Source: RUG12519 sp045649685 (lineage in GTDB: Bacteria > Bacillota > Clostridia > Oscillospirales > Ruminococcaceae). From it: DNA of 55,612 nt. Shown here piece by piece: positions 1 to 7,361 of this stretch. Both the position numbers and the translations under genes were made by a program. The stretch lies in NCBI GenBank assembly GCA_045649685.1, contig JAZRQJ010000001.1, positions 1 to 55,612 of the forward strand. The letters run 5' to 3'. The notes under the pieces are model-generated. The model did no database searches, had not been told where the DNA came from, and saw only the letters and a list, made by a program, of their open reading frames with translations. Position 1 is the stretch's first letter. Each line of letters begins with the position of its first letter.

Positions 1-614
1 TCAACATTACCCTCAACAGCATATCGGCAAGATTTTCCATGCAAATGCCCATAATATACACGCTTGATTTTATATTCATTTAATACATTTAATATTTCAA
101 CTGTTCTGCTGGGACCAAATATTGGTGGATAGTGCAAAAAAACTATAGGTTCTTTCTTAGCACTATCTAAAGAAAGTTTCAATCTGCCCGCTTCTCTTTC
201 CAACACTTTTTTGTCTGCGATTTTACCAGGTTCATTAACCCATCCCCGCGTACCACAAATAGAATATTCTTCATATTCATACGAATTATTAAATAAAAAA
301 TGCATATCTTCAAATCTATTATCCTTAAAAAAAACATCCATTTTGTTTTTGGTACTAAAATAATAATCATGATTGCCTTTTAAAAATATTTTTCTACCTG
401 GCAATCTATTTATAAATTCAAAATCCGGTTTAGATTGATCTAAATTTATTCCCCACGATACATCTCCAGGAATAACCACAGTGTCATCAACCTGAACGGT
501 AGACTTCCAATTATATTCTATTTTTTGCACATAATCTTCCCATCCATCAAAAACATCCATAGGTTTGTTAGTTCCAAATGATAAGTGCAAATCAGAAATT
601 ACATACAAACTCAT
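1..614 (-). CDS. Metallophosphoesterase, cut by the left edge
   Basis: The reading frame opens with ATG at 614 and stays open to base 1, so the C-terminus lies outside the window. The N-terminus reads MSLYVISDLHLSFG, with the D-x-H metal motif of calcineurin-like phosphoesterases. Further in are PGDVSWG (GD motif), KGNHDYYF (GNHD motif) and, near the edge, YYGHLHGKS (GHxH motif). Together these are the full set of dimetal ligands of the family. The protein is probably a cytosolic phosphatase or phosphodiesterase of unknown substrate. It is last in the minus-strand run that includes thrC, only 8 bases after the thrC stop, so it is probably cotranscribed. Confidence 0.85.
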   Translation of the reverse strand, partial: MSLYVISDLHLSFGTNKPMDVFDGWEDYVQKIEYNWKSTVQVDDTVVIPGDVSWGINLDQSKPDFEFINRLPGRKIFLKGNHDYYFSTKNKMDVFFKDNRFEDMHFLFNNSYEYEEYSICGTRGWVNEPGKIADKKVLEREAGRLKLSLDSAKKEPIVFLHYPPIFGPSRTVEILNVLNEYKIKRVYYGHLHGKSCRYAVEGNV

Positions 615-622
615 ATTAACCT

Positions 623-2122
623 CTAATTTTTCTTACAAAGAATATTATCTAATACATATGTGCTCATATTACTTTTAGAAATCACTTTGTTAAATCTAAC
701 CTCTTTACTATTTAAATCTAAAATTGGTTTAGGAATTTCAGTCTTAGTAATTTTAGACAATTTATCTACTTGTCCAAAAATATTTTCATCAGCTGATTTA
801 CCTATAGAACTCAAAACATCCTTAGAAAATTTATAAGGACTAGCTGTAGAGGCTATTATAGTTTTAGTATTATCCTTTGTTTGCACCAAATACTGATCAT
901 AAACATTAAATGCAACAGCAGTATGTGGATCAATCAGATATTTATATTTATCAAACACATTTTTTATGGTCTCTTTAGTATTTTTGTCATCACAAAAACC
1001 ACCATAAAATTCATCTTTTAACTTAATTTTTACTTCTTCAGATATTTCAAACGAACCTTCATTGGCAAGTTTGCTATATAAATCACATATTTGTTCATCG
1101 TTTCCATTATATAAATCAAAAAGTAGTCTTTCCAAATTGCTGGAAATTAAAATATCCATTGATGGAGATATAGTAGAATAAAATTTCCTATTTTTATTAT
1201 ATATGCCGGTATTAATAAAATCCGTCAAAACATTATTGCTATTTGATGCACAAATAAATTTTTTCACTGGGAGTCCCATTTTTTTTGCATAATATGCCGC
1301 CAATATGTTTCCAAAATTTCCAGTAGGGACAACTATATTAACTAGCTCTCCGTCACATACATGTCCATTTTTTAACATATCGCAATAAGCTGAAAAATAA
1401 TATACTATTTGTGGAACAAGCCTCCCCCAATTGATAGAATTCGCACTTGAAAGCAATACATTATTTTTGTTTAATTGTTCACCAAGTTCCTTATCCGTAA
1501 ATATTTTCTTAACGCCATTTTGGGCATCATCAAAGTTACCTTTAATTGAACAAACATCAACATTTTTTCCTTCTTGAGTTATCATCTGAAGTTTTTGCAT
1601 AGCCGAAACACCGTCTTCTGGATAAAAGACCAGTATACTAGTTCCATCAACATCTTTAAAACCTTCAAGAGCAGCTTTTCCCGTATCACCAGACGTAGCA
1701 ACTAAAATTTTAACATTTTTTCCGCCAGCCTCTTTTTTCATAGATGTAGTTAATAGATGAGGAAGCAATTGCAAAGCCATATCTTTAAAAGCACAAGTTG
1801 GTCCATGCCATAACTCCAAAACAAATTTGTCATTATCTAATTTCACAACTTCTGCAACATCATCTGATGAAAATTTTTCTTTTGAATAAGCTTTGCTAAC
1901 ACATTCCAATATTTCTTCATCAGTAAAATCTGTTAAAAACTTGCTTAAAACAAAACTTGCTCTGTCAATATAATTCATATTTGCTAAACTATTCAGACTG
2001 TCCGGAGAAATATTAGGTAATTTTTCAGGAACAAACAATCCTCCATCTTTAGATATTCCACTAACTATCGCCTTAGCAGAATTAATTTTCAAACTATTAT
2101 TTCTAGTACTAATATAAACCAT
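623..2122 (-). CDS. thrC: Threonine synthase
   Basis: Converts O-phosphohomoserine to threonine using PLP, the last step of threonine biosynthesis in the cytosol. The 499 residues match the long class of threonine synthases (about 450-500 residues). The N-terminus MVYISTRNN and the early KDGGLFVPE motif are typical. The PLP lysine lies in WHGPTCAFKDMALQLLP near residue 110, and the phosphate-binding loops VATSGDTGKAALEG and PTGNFGN are present. No other threonine genes (hom, thrB) are nearby. It follows the dipeptidase gene with a 37-base gap and precedes a phosphoesterase gene. No leader or T-box is visible in that gap. Confidence 0.95.
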   Translation of the reverse strand: MVYISTRNNSLKINSAKAIVSGISKDGGLFVPEKLPNISPDSLNSLANMNYIDRASFVLSKFLTDFTDEEILECVSKAYSKEKFSSDDVAEVVKLDNDKFVLELWHGPTCAFKDMALQLLPHLLTTSMKKEAGGKNVKILVATSGDTGKAALEGFKDVDGTSILVFYPEDGVSAMQKLQMITQEGKNVDVCSIKGNFDDAQNGVKKIFTDKELGEQLNKNNVLLSSANSINWGRLVPQIVYYFSAYCDMLKNGHVCDGELVNIVVPTGNFGNILAAYYAKKMGLPVKKFICASNSNNVLTDFINTGIYNKNRKFYSTISPSMDILISSNLERLLFDLYNGNDEQICDLYSKLANEGSFEISEEVKIKLKDEFYGGFCDDKNTKETIKNVFDKYKYLIDPHTAVAFNVYDQYLVQTKDNTKTIIASTASPYKFSKDVLSSIGKSADENIFGQVDKLSKITKTEIPKPILDLNSKEVRFNKVISKSNMSTYVLDNILCKKN

Positions 2123-2159
2123 TTTCTTATCCTTTCAATTTCAACCATACTAAAATAAT

Positions 2160-3050
2160 TTAATTAAATGTTTTATCAAAAAATCTTTTTGCATTGTCAA
2201 ACATTATTTTATTAGCAATACCTTCTCCGAAGCACTCAGATATATGTTGTTTTATTGTTGGCACAAAAGTAATATCTTTTATATCATCAGGCATATCTGC
2301 ACCATCAAAATCACTGCCAACAGACAAAACATCTTCACAATTTTGTTTCAAAAAATAATCAATGTGTTTAATTAAAGCATCAACACCATTTTTACAATTA
2401 TCTTCCAAAAACAATTTGTAAAAATTCAATCCAATTATTCCACCAACATTTTTTATTTCTTTTATTTGATCGGCCTTTAAATTTCTAACATGGCCACATA
2501 CATCATAAGCATTAGAATGTGTTGCAATAAACGGTTTTTTTACCATTTTAACAACATCCCAAAACGACTCTTCATTCAAATGCGAAACATCTACAACAAT
2601 ATTATTCTTTTCCAATTCACAAACAACCTCTTTTCCAAAAGGCTTGAGTCCTCCATTCGCCAAAGCTCCAGATGCTATATTATTTTCATTATTCCAAGTT
2701 AAAGTTAACATTTTTATATTTTTATTCTTTAACTCATCAACCCTAGATATATCTTTTCCAATTAGCAAACCGCCTTCAACCATTAAAATTGCTTTAAAAT
2801 CAGAATTAAAATCGTTGGTATAAATAGGCAAATCAAATTTTTCTATATACTTATACTGTTTCAAAAACAAATCATACGCTTTGTCAGAGTTTACAGTATC
2901 GGGTATCCAAAAAGCAAACGTCTGAAACCATTTTTCAAAAGTTGACTTTCCACGCTCAATATCTATATGATATTTGTTTTTTAACATACTTTTTTTCCTT
3001 TTAAAAAAGCATTTAGAAATAGTATCACAATGCAAATCAAAAAAGTTCAT
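2160..3050 (-). CDS. Membrane dipeptidase-like peptidase, M19 family
   Basis: Zinc-dependent dipeptidase of the renal dipeptidase (M19) family, probably cleaving dipeptides including D-amino-acid-containing ones. The N-terminal FDLHCDT motif supplies the first metal ligands. VEGG, VDVSHLNEESFWDV and THSNAYDVCGHVRNL contain the later Glu and His ligands, and SDFDGAD is the C-terminal metal/active-site segment. At 296 residues it is of usual M19 length, and it has no signal peptide, so it is probably cytosolic. I chose the ATG at 3050 because AGGTG sits 6 bases upstream. This start overlaps the end of the RNase HII-YraN gene by 14 bases, suggesting translational coupling. Confidence 0.88.
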   Translation of the reverse strand: MNFFDLHCDTISKCFFKRKKSMLKNKYHIDIERGKSTFEKWFQTFAFWIPDTVNSDKAYDLFLKQYKYIEKFDLPIYTNDFNSDFKAILMVEGGLLIGKDISRVDELKNKNIKMLTLTWNNENNIASGALANGGLKPFGKEVVCELEKNNIVVDVSHLNEESFWDVVKMVKKPFIATHSNAYDVCGHVRNLKADQIKEIKNVGGIIGLNFYKLFLEDNCKNGVDALIKHIDYFLKQNCEDVLSVGSDFDGADMPDDIKDITFVPTIKQHISECFGEGIANKIMFDNAKRFFDKTFN

Positions 3051-4017
3051 ATTCATCACCTACATCAAAAGCATCTATTATATAGTCAATTTTAAAATCA
3101 CCCGTGTTTGTTTTTACTACCTCCGAAACATCAAACCTAGGTTGATATTTACACGGATGTTTTTTCAAAAAACTAATTGCTGTTTTTATAATTTTCTTTT
3201 GTTTAGTAAGGTTTACAGCCTCTTTTGGGGAATATCCACAACTCTCACTTCTCAGTTTTACTTCCACAAAACATATATATTCATCCTTAATTGCAATTAA
3301 ATCCACTTCACCATATTCACTTTTGTAATTTTTAGCTATAACATTATACTTATTGCGTTTAAGCCACTCATATGTTATCTTTTCACCTAATTGGCCATTA
3401 ATAGATTGAACAGTTGGAATCTTTTCTCTAATTTTTTTCAAAAAACTCATTCTATGTATTGGTGTAACACCATATTCAAGTATATTTGAATAATGTTCTT
3501 TAGTTCCATATCCTTTATGTCTATCAAATCCATAGTTAGGATATTTTTCATGAAAATCAATCATCATTCTATCCCTGGTAACTTTAGCAATTATCGAAGC
3601 CGCCGCGACAGATGCACTTTTAGAGTCTCCTTTAATAACAAATTCTGCTCTCATTTTTAAATCTGGCAGTTTATTACCATCTACTAATACCAAATCTGGT
3701 TTAATTTCTATCTGCTCAACAGCCTTTTTCATTGCTAAAAAAGTCGCTTGTAAAATATTAAATTTTTCTATATAATCAACATCTACAACACCTATAGCAT
3801 AATGTAAAGAGTTTTCAATAATTTTATCATACAACTTTTCTCTCTTTTTTTCACTTAATTTTTTACTATCATTAACTTCCGAAAGAAAAGTTTCGGCATC
3901 AGGATTTAAAATAACCGCAGCAGCAACAACTGGACCAGCTAAAGGTCCTCTTCCCGCTTCATCAACCCCACATAGACTATTAACACCATAACTTCTATCA
4001 AATTCAAATAAACTCAT
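3037..4017 (-). CDS. rnhB: Fused RNase HII and YraN (UPF0102) nuclease-like protein
   Basis: Residues 1 to about 200 are RNase HII, which removes ribonucleotides from DNA and RNA-DNA hybrids. CGVDEAGRGPLAG carries the first Asp and Glu, LVDGNK the next Asp, and KGDSKSASVAAASIIAKVTRD the conserved C-terminal block. From residue 208 a second domain begins at GQLGEKITYEWL and runs to the C-terminus. It has the YraN/UPF0102 signature EYGEVDLIA followed by FVEVKLR, a PD-(D/E)xK nuclease-like core. The two families are often neighbouring genes (rnhB-yraN); here they share one 326-residue frame with no internal stop. The whole frame is continuous, so the fusion is read directly from the sequence. 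Upstream neighbour is rbgA, 14 bases away. Confidence 0.93.
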   Translation of the reverse strand: MSLFEFDRSYGVNSLCGVDEAGRGPLAGPVVAAAVILNPDAETFLSEVNDSKKLSEKKREKLYDKIIENSLHYAIGVVDVDYIEKFNILQATFLAMKKAVEQIEIKPDLVLVDGNKLPDLKMRAEFVIKGDSKSASVAAASIIAKVTRDRMMIDFHEKYPNYGFDRHKGYGTKEHYSNILEYGVTPIHRMSFLKKIREKIPTVQSINGQLGEKITYEWLKRNKYNVIAKNYKSEYGEVDLIAIKDEYICFVEVKLRSESCGYSPKEAVNLTKQKKIIKTAISFLKKHPCKYQPRFDVSEVVKTNTGDFKIDYIIDAFDVGDEYELF

Positions 4018-4031
4018 GTTATATTCTCCTG

Positions 4032-4907
4032 TTAATTTTCAATATTTGGGGGCATTTCCAAAGTGATTTTTCCAAATTTACCCGATCTATATTCATCAAG
4101 AACGGCTATAGCTGCTCTTTCGGTATCTACATTTCCACCTTTAACTAACATTCCTCTAGCCCTACCAACTGCTTCTAATTTTTCAAATGGCTCATCGATC
4201 TCAGACAAATCTACATTAAATCTCTCAATCAACTTGTCATTATAGTTCTTATACAAATATTCTAAAAGATTCATAGCAACATATTCAATATCAAACACAC
4301 TATCTTTAATCGAACCAATATAAGCCAAATTAAGTCCTACTGCGGGATCTTCAAATTTATGCCACAACGTTCCAGGCATATCTAACAAATCAACAACGCC
4401 ATTTATAGAAACCCACTGCTTATTAGTTGTAACTCCAGGTCTATTTTCTGCTTTCGCTTTATTTTTCCCCGCTAAAGAATTTATCAACGTAGATTTACCA
4501 ACATTTGGAATTCCAACAATCATAGCCCTAGGCGCTCTACCAATCATTCCTTTACTAGACTTATTTTTAATCAAATCCGTCAGAGCTGTTTTTATAGTAG
4601 CAACTATAGCCTTAACACCTTTAGCATTTTTACAATTAACGGCTATAGCCAAAACCTTTTCAGTTTTGGCTATGTATTTAATCCACATATCATTAACGTT
4701 AGAATCAGCTAAATCGCTTTTTCCAAGCACAACAATTCTTGGCTTATTGTTTATTAATTTAGCAAGTAACGGATTCCTACTACTAAGTGGAATTCTCGCA
4801 TCTATTAACTCAATAACCAAATCCACTTTCGACATATTATCTTTTATTAAACGTTCTGTTACTTTCATATGCCCCGGGAACCAATTTATAGTTCTATTTT
4901 CACTCAT
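4032..4907 (-). CDS. rbgA: Ribosome biogenesis GTPase RbgA/YlqF
   Basis: Circularly permuted GTPase needed for late assembly of the 50S ribosomal subunit. The N-terminus INWFPGHMKVTERLI is the RbgA signature. The G motifs come in permuted order: G4 LGKSDLAD first, then G5-like AVNCKNAKG, G1 GIPNVGKSTLIN, G2 region RPGVTT and G3 DMPGTLWHKF. The 291-residue length fits the family. The start has GGGGAG nine bases upstream. It heads the minus-strand cluster with rnhB-yraN, dipeptidase, thrC and the phosphoesterase. The rbgA-rnhB pairing is conserved in Firmicutes. The G4 motif has G in place of N (GKSD instead of NKxD), which is seen in some members. Confidence 0.94.
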   Translation of the reverse strand: MSENRTINWFPGHMKVTERLIKDNMSKVDLVIELIDARIPLSSRNPLLAKLINNKPRIVVLGKSDLADSNVNDMWIKYIAKTEKVLAIAVNCKNAKGVKAIVATIKTALTDLIKNKSSKGMIGRAPRAMIVGIPNVGKSTLINSLAGKNKAKAENRPGVTTNKQWVSINGVVDLLDMPGTLWHKFEDPAVGLNLAYIGSIKDSVFDIEYVAMNLLEYLYKNYNDKLIERFNVDLSEIDEPFEKLEAVGRARGMLVKGGNVDTERAAIAVLDEYRSGKFGKITLEMPPNIEN

Positions 4908-4945
4908 TTAGATCAACTCCCCTAAATCTAAATAGATTATAACAT

Positions 4946-4969
4946 AAAAAGGAAGATATTTCTATCTTC
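4946..4969 (-). terminator. Rho-independent terminator
   Basis: On the minus strand GAAGATA-gaaa-TATCTTC forms a 7 bp hairpin followed by C and a run of five T. It lies just past the stop of the membrane protein gene that ends at 4999 and ends that transcript before rbgA. Confidence 0.75.
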
Positions 4970-4998
4970 TCAACCATTCTTATTTTTTAATATTGTAA

Positions 4999-5943
4999 TT
5001 ATTTTATTTTTTCTAATGTGTATGTATTCATTCCAATATTTAAATTATATTTTTTTGCTCTGCCACCAGGTTCTTCAATAACTAATTCAGTCTCTCCACC
5101 ATGTTTAAAATCTGCATGCACCATATATGCTCCAAGTGATTCGTCATATTGTATATTTACATCACCATATTTTTCATCAGCTAAATACACTTTGTATGTA
5201 TTATCAAAATGATATTCATCACCATCCGATAAAATTTCTGTACTATATACTATTGGATTTTGTAAACTGAAAAATGTCATTACAATAACTATTAAACTAC
5301 TAACTATTATTCCAGAGATCCTTAACTTTCTATCTTTAAAAATAACTAACGGATATAAAAGTAATGTAGCAACACAAAAAATTGTTGTTAATAAATGTCT
5401 AGGAAAGAAAAATAATGTTTCAGATAAATATTTATTTAACATAAATCCTAATAGTATTAATATCGGTGTTAATATAACTATTCCATGCCATTTATCTTTT
5501 TTCATATAATAACCAATAAATCCCATTGGTAAACAGGCTATTGTCCATAAAATCCAAAACCTATAGTATGTAATAAATAAATTATTATAATTAATTATAT
5601 CTTGAACTATATATACGAGTGGCTGACTAATCAAGAAAAATACAAAACACTTAAATGCAGAATCTTTTGCTGATTTACTATTCATTATTATGAGTATTGC
5701 AAACAATATCCATACTTCAAATGTTTCAGTTAAATCTCTGAAAGATGTATTTTGTACAACAGGCAACATTGCCATAACAGCAGTATATACTCCTGAACAT
5801 ATTGCAAATATTATCAATTTTTTCCAAGTCAAATTAATTCCACAAAATAATTTTTTCAGTATATCAACCCTTTTTATGCAAATTTGTAAGAAATCTTCGC
5901 TAAACGATTTTAACCAATCTATACTCATCCTATTATCATTCAC
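4999..5943 (-). CDS. Unknown multi-pass membrane protein
   Basis: I do not recognise this 314-residue protein. The sequence shows about seven hydrophobic segments between residues 40 and 230 (for example LIIFAICSGVYTAVMAMLPV, VWILFAILIIM, FWILWTIACLPMGFIGYY, GIIVSSLIVIVMTFF). A polar C-terminal domain of about 80 residues follows, rich in Asp, Glu and Tyr (for example YKVYLADEKYGDVNIQYD) and ending with GGETELVIEEPGGRAKKY. The C-terminal part probably folds outside the membrane as a small beta domain. I chose the GTG start at 5943 because AAAGGATG lies about 8 bases upstream; ATG at 5928 is possible. It is a single-gene unit with its own terminator. Confidence 0.7.
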   Translation of the reverse strand: MNDNRMSIDWLKSFSEDFLQICIKRVDILKKLFCGINLTWKKLIIFAICSGVYTAVMAMLPVVQNTSFRDLTETFEVWILFAILIIMNSKSAKDSAFKCFVFFLISQPLVYIVQDIINYNNLFITYYRFWILWTIACLPMGFIGYYMKKDKWHGIVILTPILILLGFMLNKYLSETLFFFPRHLLTTIFCVATLLLYPLVIFKDRKLRISGIIVSSLIVIVMTFFSLQNPIVYSTEILSDGDEYHFDNTYKVYLADEKYGDVNIQYDESLGAYMVHADFKHGGETELVIEEPGGRAKKYNLNIGMNTYTLEKIK

Positions 5944-6038
5944 TATACTTACATCCTTTAAGTTTGATAAAACATAGATCTATTATAACACAAAAAAACA
6001 AAATTTTGCTCTTAATTTTAAATTTGATTAACCCAACA

Positions 6039-6379
6039 CTATAAATTTAATATTGTATTAAAATCCTTGTCTCCCCTACATGATAAATTAACAATAATAA
6101 CATCTTCTTTTTTTATATTTTTTAGCAATTTTTATTACATAAGCAATAGCGTGTGAACTCTCTAAAGCTGGAATAATACCTTCCAATCTAGTCAGTAGCT
6201 TAAATGTTTCAACAGCTTCAGAGTCAGTAACTGCATCATAATATACTCTTCCTGTCTTATGTAGATGCATGTTCTGGTCCTATTCCAGGATAATCCAGTC
6301 CTGCTGATATTGAATATGCGTCCTTAACATTCCCCTTATCATCTTGCATCATATATGTTTTTATAATTCTCCATAATTC
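6039..6379 (-). pseudogene. trpB: Tryptophan synthase beta chain fragment (broken trpB)
   Basis: Only the C-terminal third of TrpB is left, and it is split over reading frames. From 6379 one frame gives ELWRIIKTYMMQDD and AYSISAGLDYPGIGPEH. Near 6265 a frameshift moves the match to the next frame, giving HKTGRVYYDAVTD and LEGIIPALESSHAIAYVIK. A second shift in the A-run near 6112 leads to EDVIIVNLSCRGDKDF and a stop at 6039. TrpB normally has about 390-400 residues with its PLP lysine in the missing N-terminal part, so no active enzyme can be made. It lies downstream of an intact-looking trp attenuator, so it is the stump of a lost trp operon. Confidence 0.9.
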
Positions 6380-6488
6380 ATAATAAAAACCTTCCTTTGT
6401 TCAAAATCAAAAATTCTTATATAATATATTTTTTATCAACAAAAATTATTCTAAATTTATATAAATCCTCACACCTCCAAAATTTAAC
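6380..6488 (-). other. Spacer between trp attenuator and trpB stump, possible trpE start remnant
   Basis: After the attenuator terminator the minus strand carries GGAGG followed at once by GTG and a short frame VRIYINLE that ends in a stop. Anthranilate synthase (TrpE) proteins of Firmicutes often begin with a similar IYPNLEE segment, so this may be the scar of trpE after a deletion joined it to trpB. This is a weak inference. Otherwise the stretch is A/T-rich and shows no gene. Confidence 0.3.
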
Positions 6489-6525
6489 AAAAAACACACA
6501 TACGGCTTATAATCCATACATGTGT
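6489..6525 (-). terminator. trp attenuator terminator
   Basis: On the minus strand ACACATGTATGG (6525-6514) pairs with CCGTATGTGTGT (6505-6494) over 12 positions including three G-U pairs, with an 8-base loop, and is followed by a T-run. Its left arm contains TGTATGGA (6520-6513), which can instead pair with TCCATACA (6572-6565) just after the leader-peptide stop, forming an antiterminator. Confidence 0.8.
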
Positions 6526-6577
6526 TTATTTTTCGTTAGACTCAAAATTAAAGCAAAACAAAGCTGTATGGACAAAT

Positions 6578-6634
6578 CTATTTTCTCCATACTACCCACC
6601 AACTATTCAATTTTGAATTTATCAAACTATTCAT
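6578..6634 (-). CDS. trpL: trp operon leader peptide (18 residues)
   Basis: This short frame encodes MNSLINSKLNSWWVVWRK and a TAG stop. Three of the five residues at positions 12-16 are Trp (WWVVW), each encoded by TGG. AAGGAG lies 10 bases before the ATG, and a TTGACA/TATACT promoter starts transcription about 24 bases before the start codon. The peptide is a sensor of charged tRNA-Trp: ribosomes stall at the Trp codons when tryptophan is scarce, changing the folding of the following RNA. The frame is intact although the structural genes downstream have decayed. Trp control in Firmicutes is usually by T-box or TRAP, so a leader peptide here is unusual. Confidence 0.8.
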   Translation of the reverse strand: MNSLINSKLNSWWVVWRK

Positions 6635-6664
6635 GGGGCTTTGTCTCCTTCAAATATTGACAAT

Positions 6665-6694
6665 AGTATAACATCACCATTTGAATTTTGTCAA
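6665..6694 (-). promoter_or_regulatory. Promoter of the trp leader
   Basis: Minus strand TTGACA (6694-6689), 18-base spacer, TATACT (6670-6665). One mismatch to the vegetative consensus. The predicted start near 6658 lies just ahead of the leader-peptide ribosome binding site. Confidence 0.8.
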
Positions 6695-6766
6695 TATCAT
6701 ATTAACAAATTCATAATTTTCTCTATTTCTTTCAAATCATCAATCATATCAAGTGTAAAATTACCA

Positions 6767-7225
6767 TTACATCTGCTTTAATGTCCAATTTTGCTTGCCG
6801 ATAACATTAATAAGTTCAAGTTGTTGTTCTCCCCAATACATGTCCTCTTCTTCATCTTTATAATATTCTTTCAACATATCAAATGTAGTATAGTCTTCTC
6901 TAGCAAGTTCTACAATTGTTTTCAACCAAGCCAATCCGTCTTTTGACACTTGCAAATCATGTTTAATCCACTCAATAGCATCAGTATAAACTTTTTCTTC
7001 CTTTTTAGCTTCTAATTTAACCTCAGATCCCAGATCCAATAACCTATCAATACATTTTTCCACATACGATCTTTCTTCAGTTGCATGTTCTGCATATTTT
7101 TCAGCCAATTTTGTTAATCCTTGACTTGCAAAAATTTTCGATTGAATTATGTGTCCATCTGCCTGTTGCGATAACCCTGTTACAATAGCTTGCAATCCCT
7201 CAACAATTTTTTGCTTATTGATCAT
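6767..7225 (-). CDS. Ferritin-like four-helix protein
   Basis: A 152-residue, almost fully helical protein that resembles the ferritin/bacterioferritin/Dps superfamily. It has repeated amphipathic helices with Glu and His pairs (KYAEHATEERSYVEKC, EWIKHDLQVSK, KDEEEDMYWGEQQLELI). The Glu-rich fourth helix EYYKDEEEDMYWGEQQ fits the second metal-ligand helix of a diiron site. It may store or detoxify iron or peroxide, but the exact family is not certain. I chose ATG at 7225 (MINKQKIVEG) because AAGGAG lies 9 bases upstream; the longer frame would place the ribosome binding site inside the gene. It is a single-gene unit upstream of the trp leader. Confidence 0.7.
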   Translation of the reverse strand: MINKQKIVEGLQAIVTGLSQQADGHIIQSKIFASQGLTKLAEKYAEHATEERSYVEKCIDRLLDLGSEVKLEAKKEEKVYTDAIEWIKHDLQVSKDGLAWLKTIVELAREDYTTFDMLKEYYKDEEEDMYWGEQQLELINVIGKQNWTLKQM

Positions 7226-7361
7226 ACACATACACTCCTTCACATATTGATAAAAGATATAAATAAACTGATATTATTCCTTACAATTAATATTTCGAGG
7301 AACTTAACTTCTACTATGCGTTCTAACACAAGAAACAATAATTTTCAATAAAGTTATATGT

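Larger units (their letters stand above)
6489..6658 (-). promoter_or_regulatory. Ribosome-mediated trp attenuator (leader RNA)
   Basis: The minus-strand leader contains all parts of a classical trp attenuator. Segment 1 is GTATGGA (6592-6586) over the last Trp codon of the leader peptide. Segment 2 is TCCATACA (6572-6565). Segment 3 is TGTATGGA (6520-6513). Segment 4 is CCGTAT and its extension (6505-6494). 1:2 gives a pause hairpin, 2:3 an antiterminator and 3:4 the terminator. A ribosome stalled on the Trp codons would mask segment 1 and favour 2:3. The downstream trp genes are gone except for a broken trpB piece. Confidence 0.8.

Noticed and set aside
6397..6660. 87-residue plus-strand frame
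   Set aside because: It runs antisense through the trp leader, with no ribosome binding site or family match. The minus-strand leader explains the sequence better.
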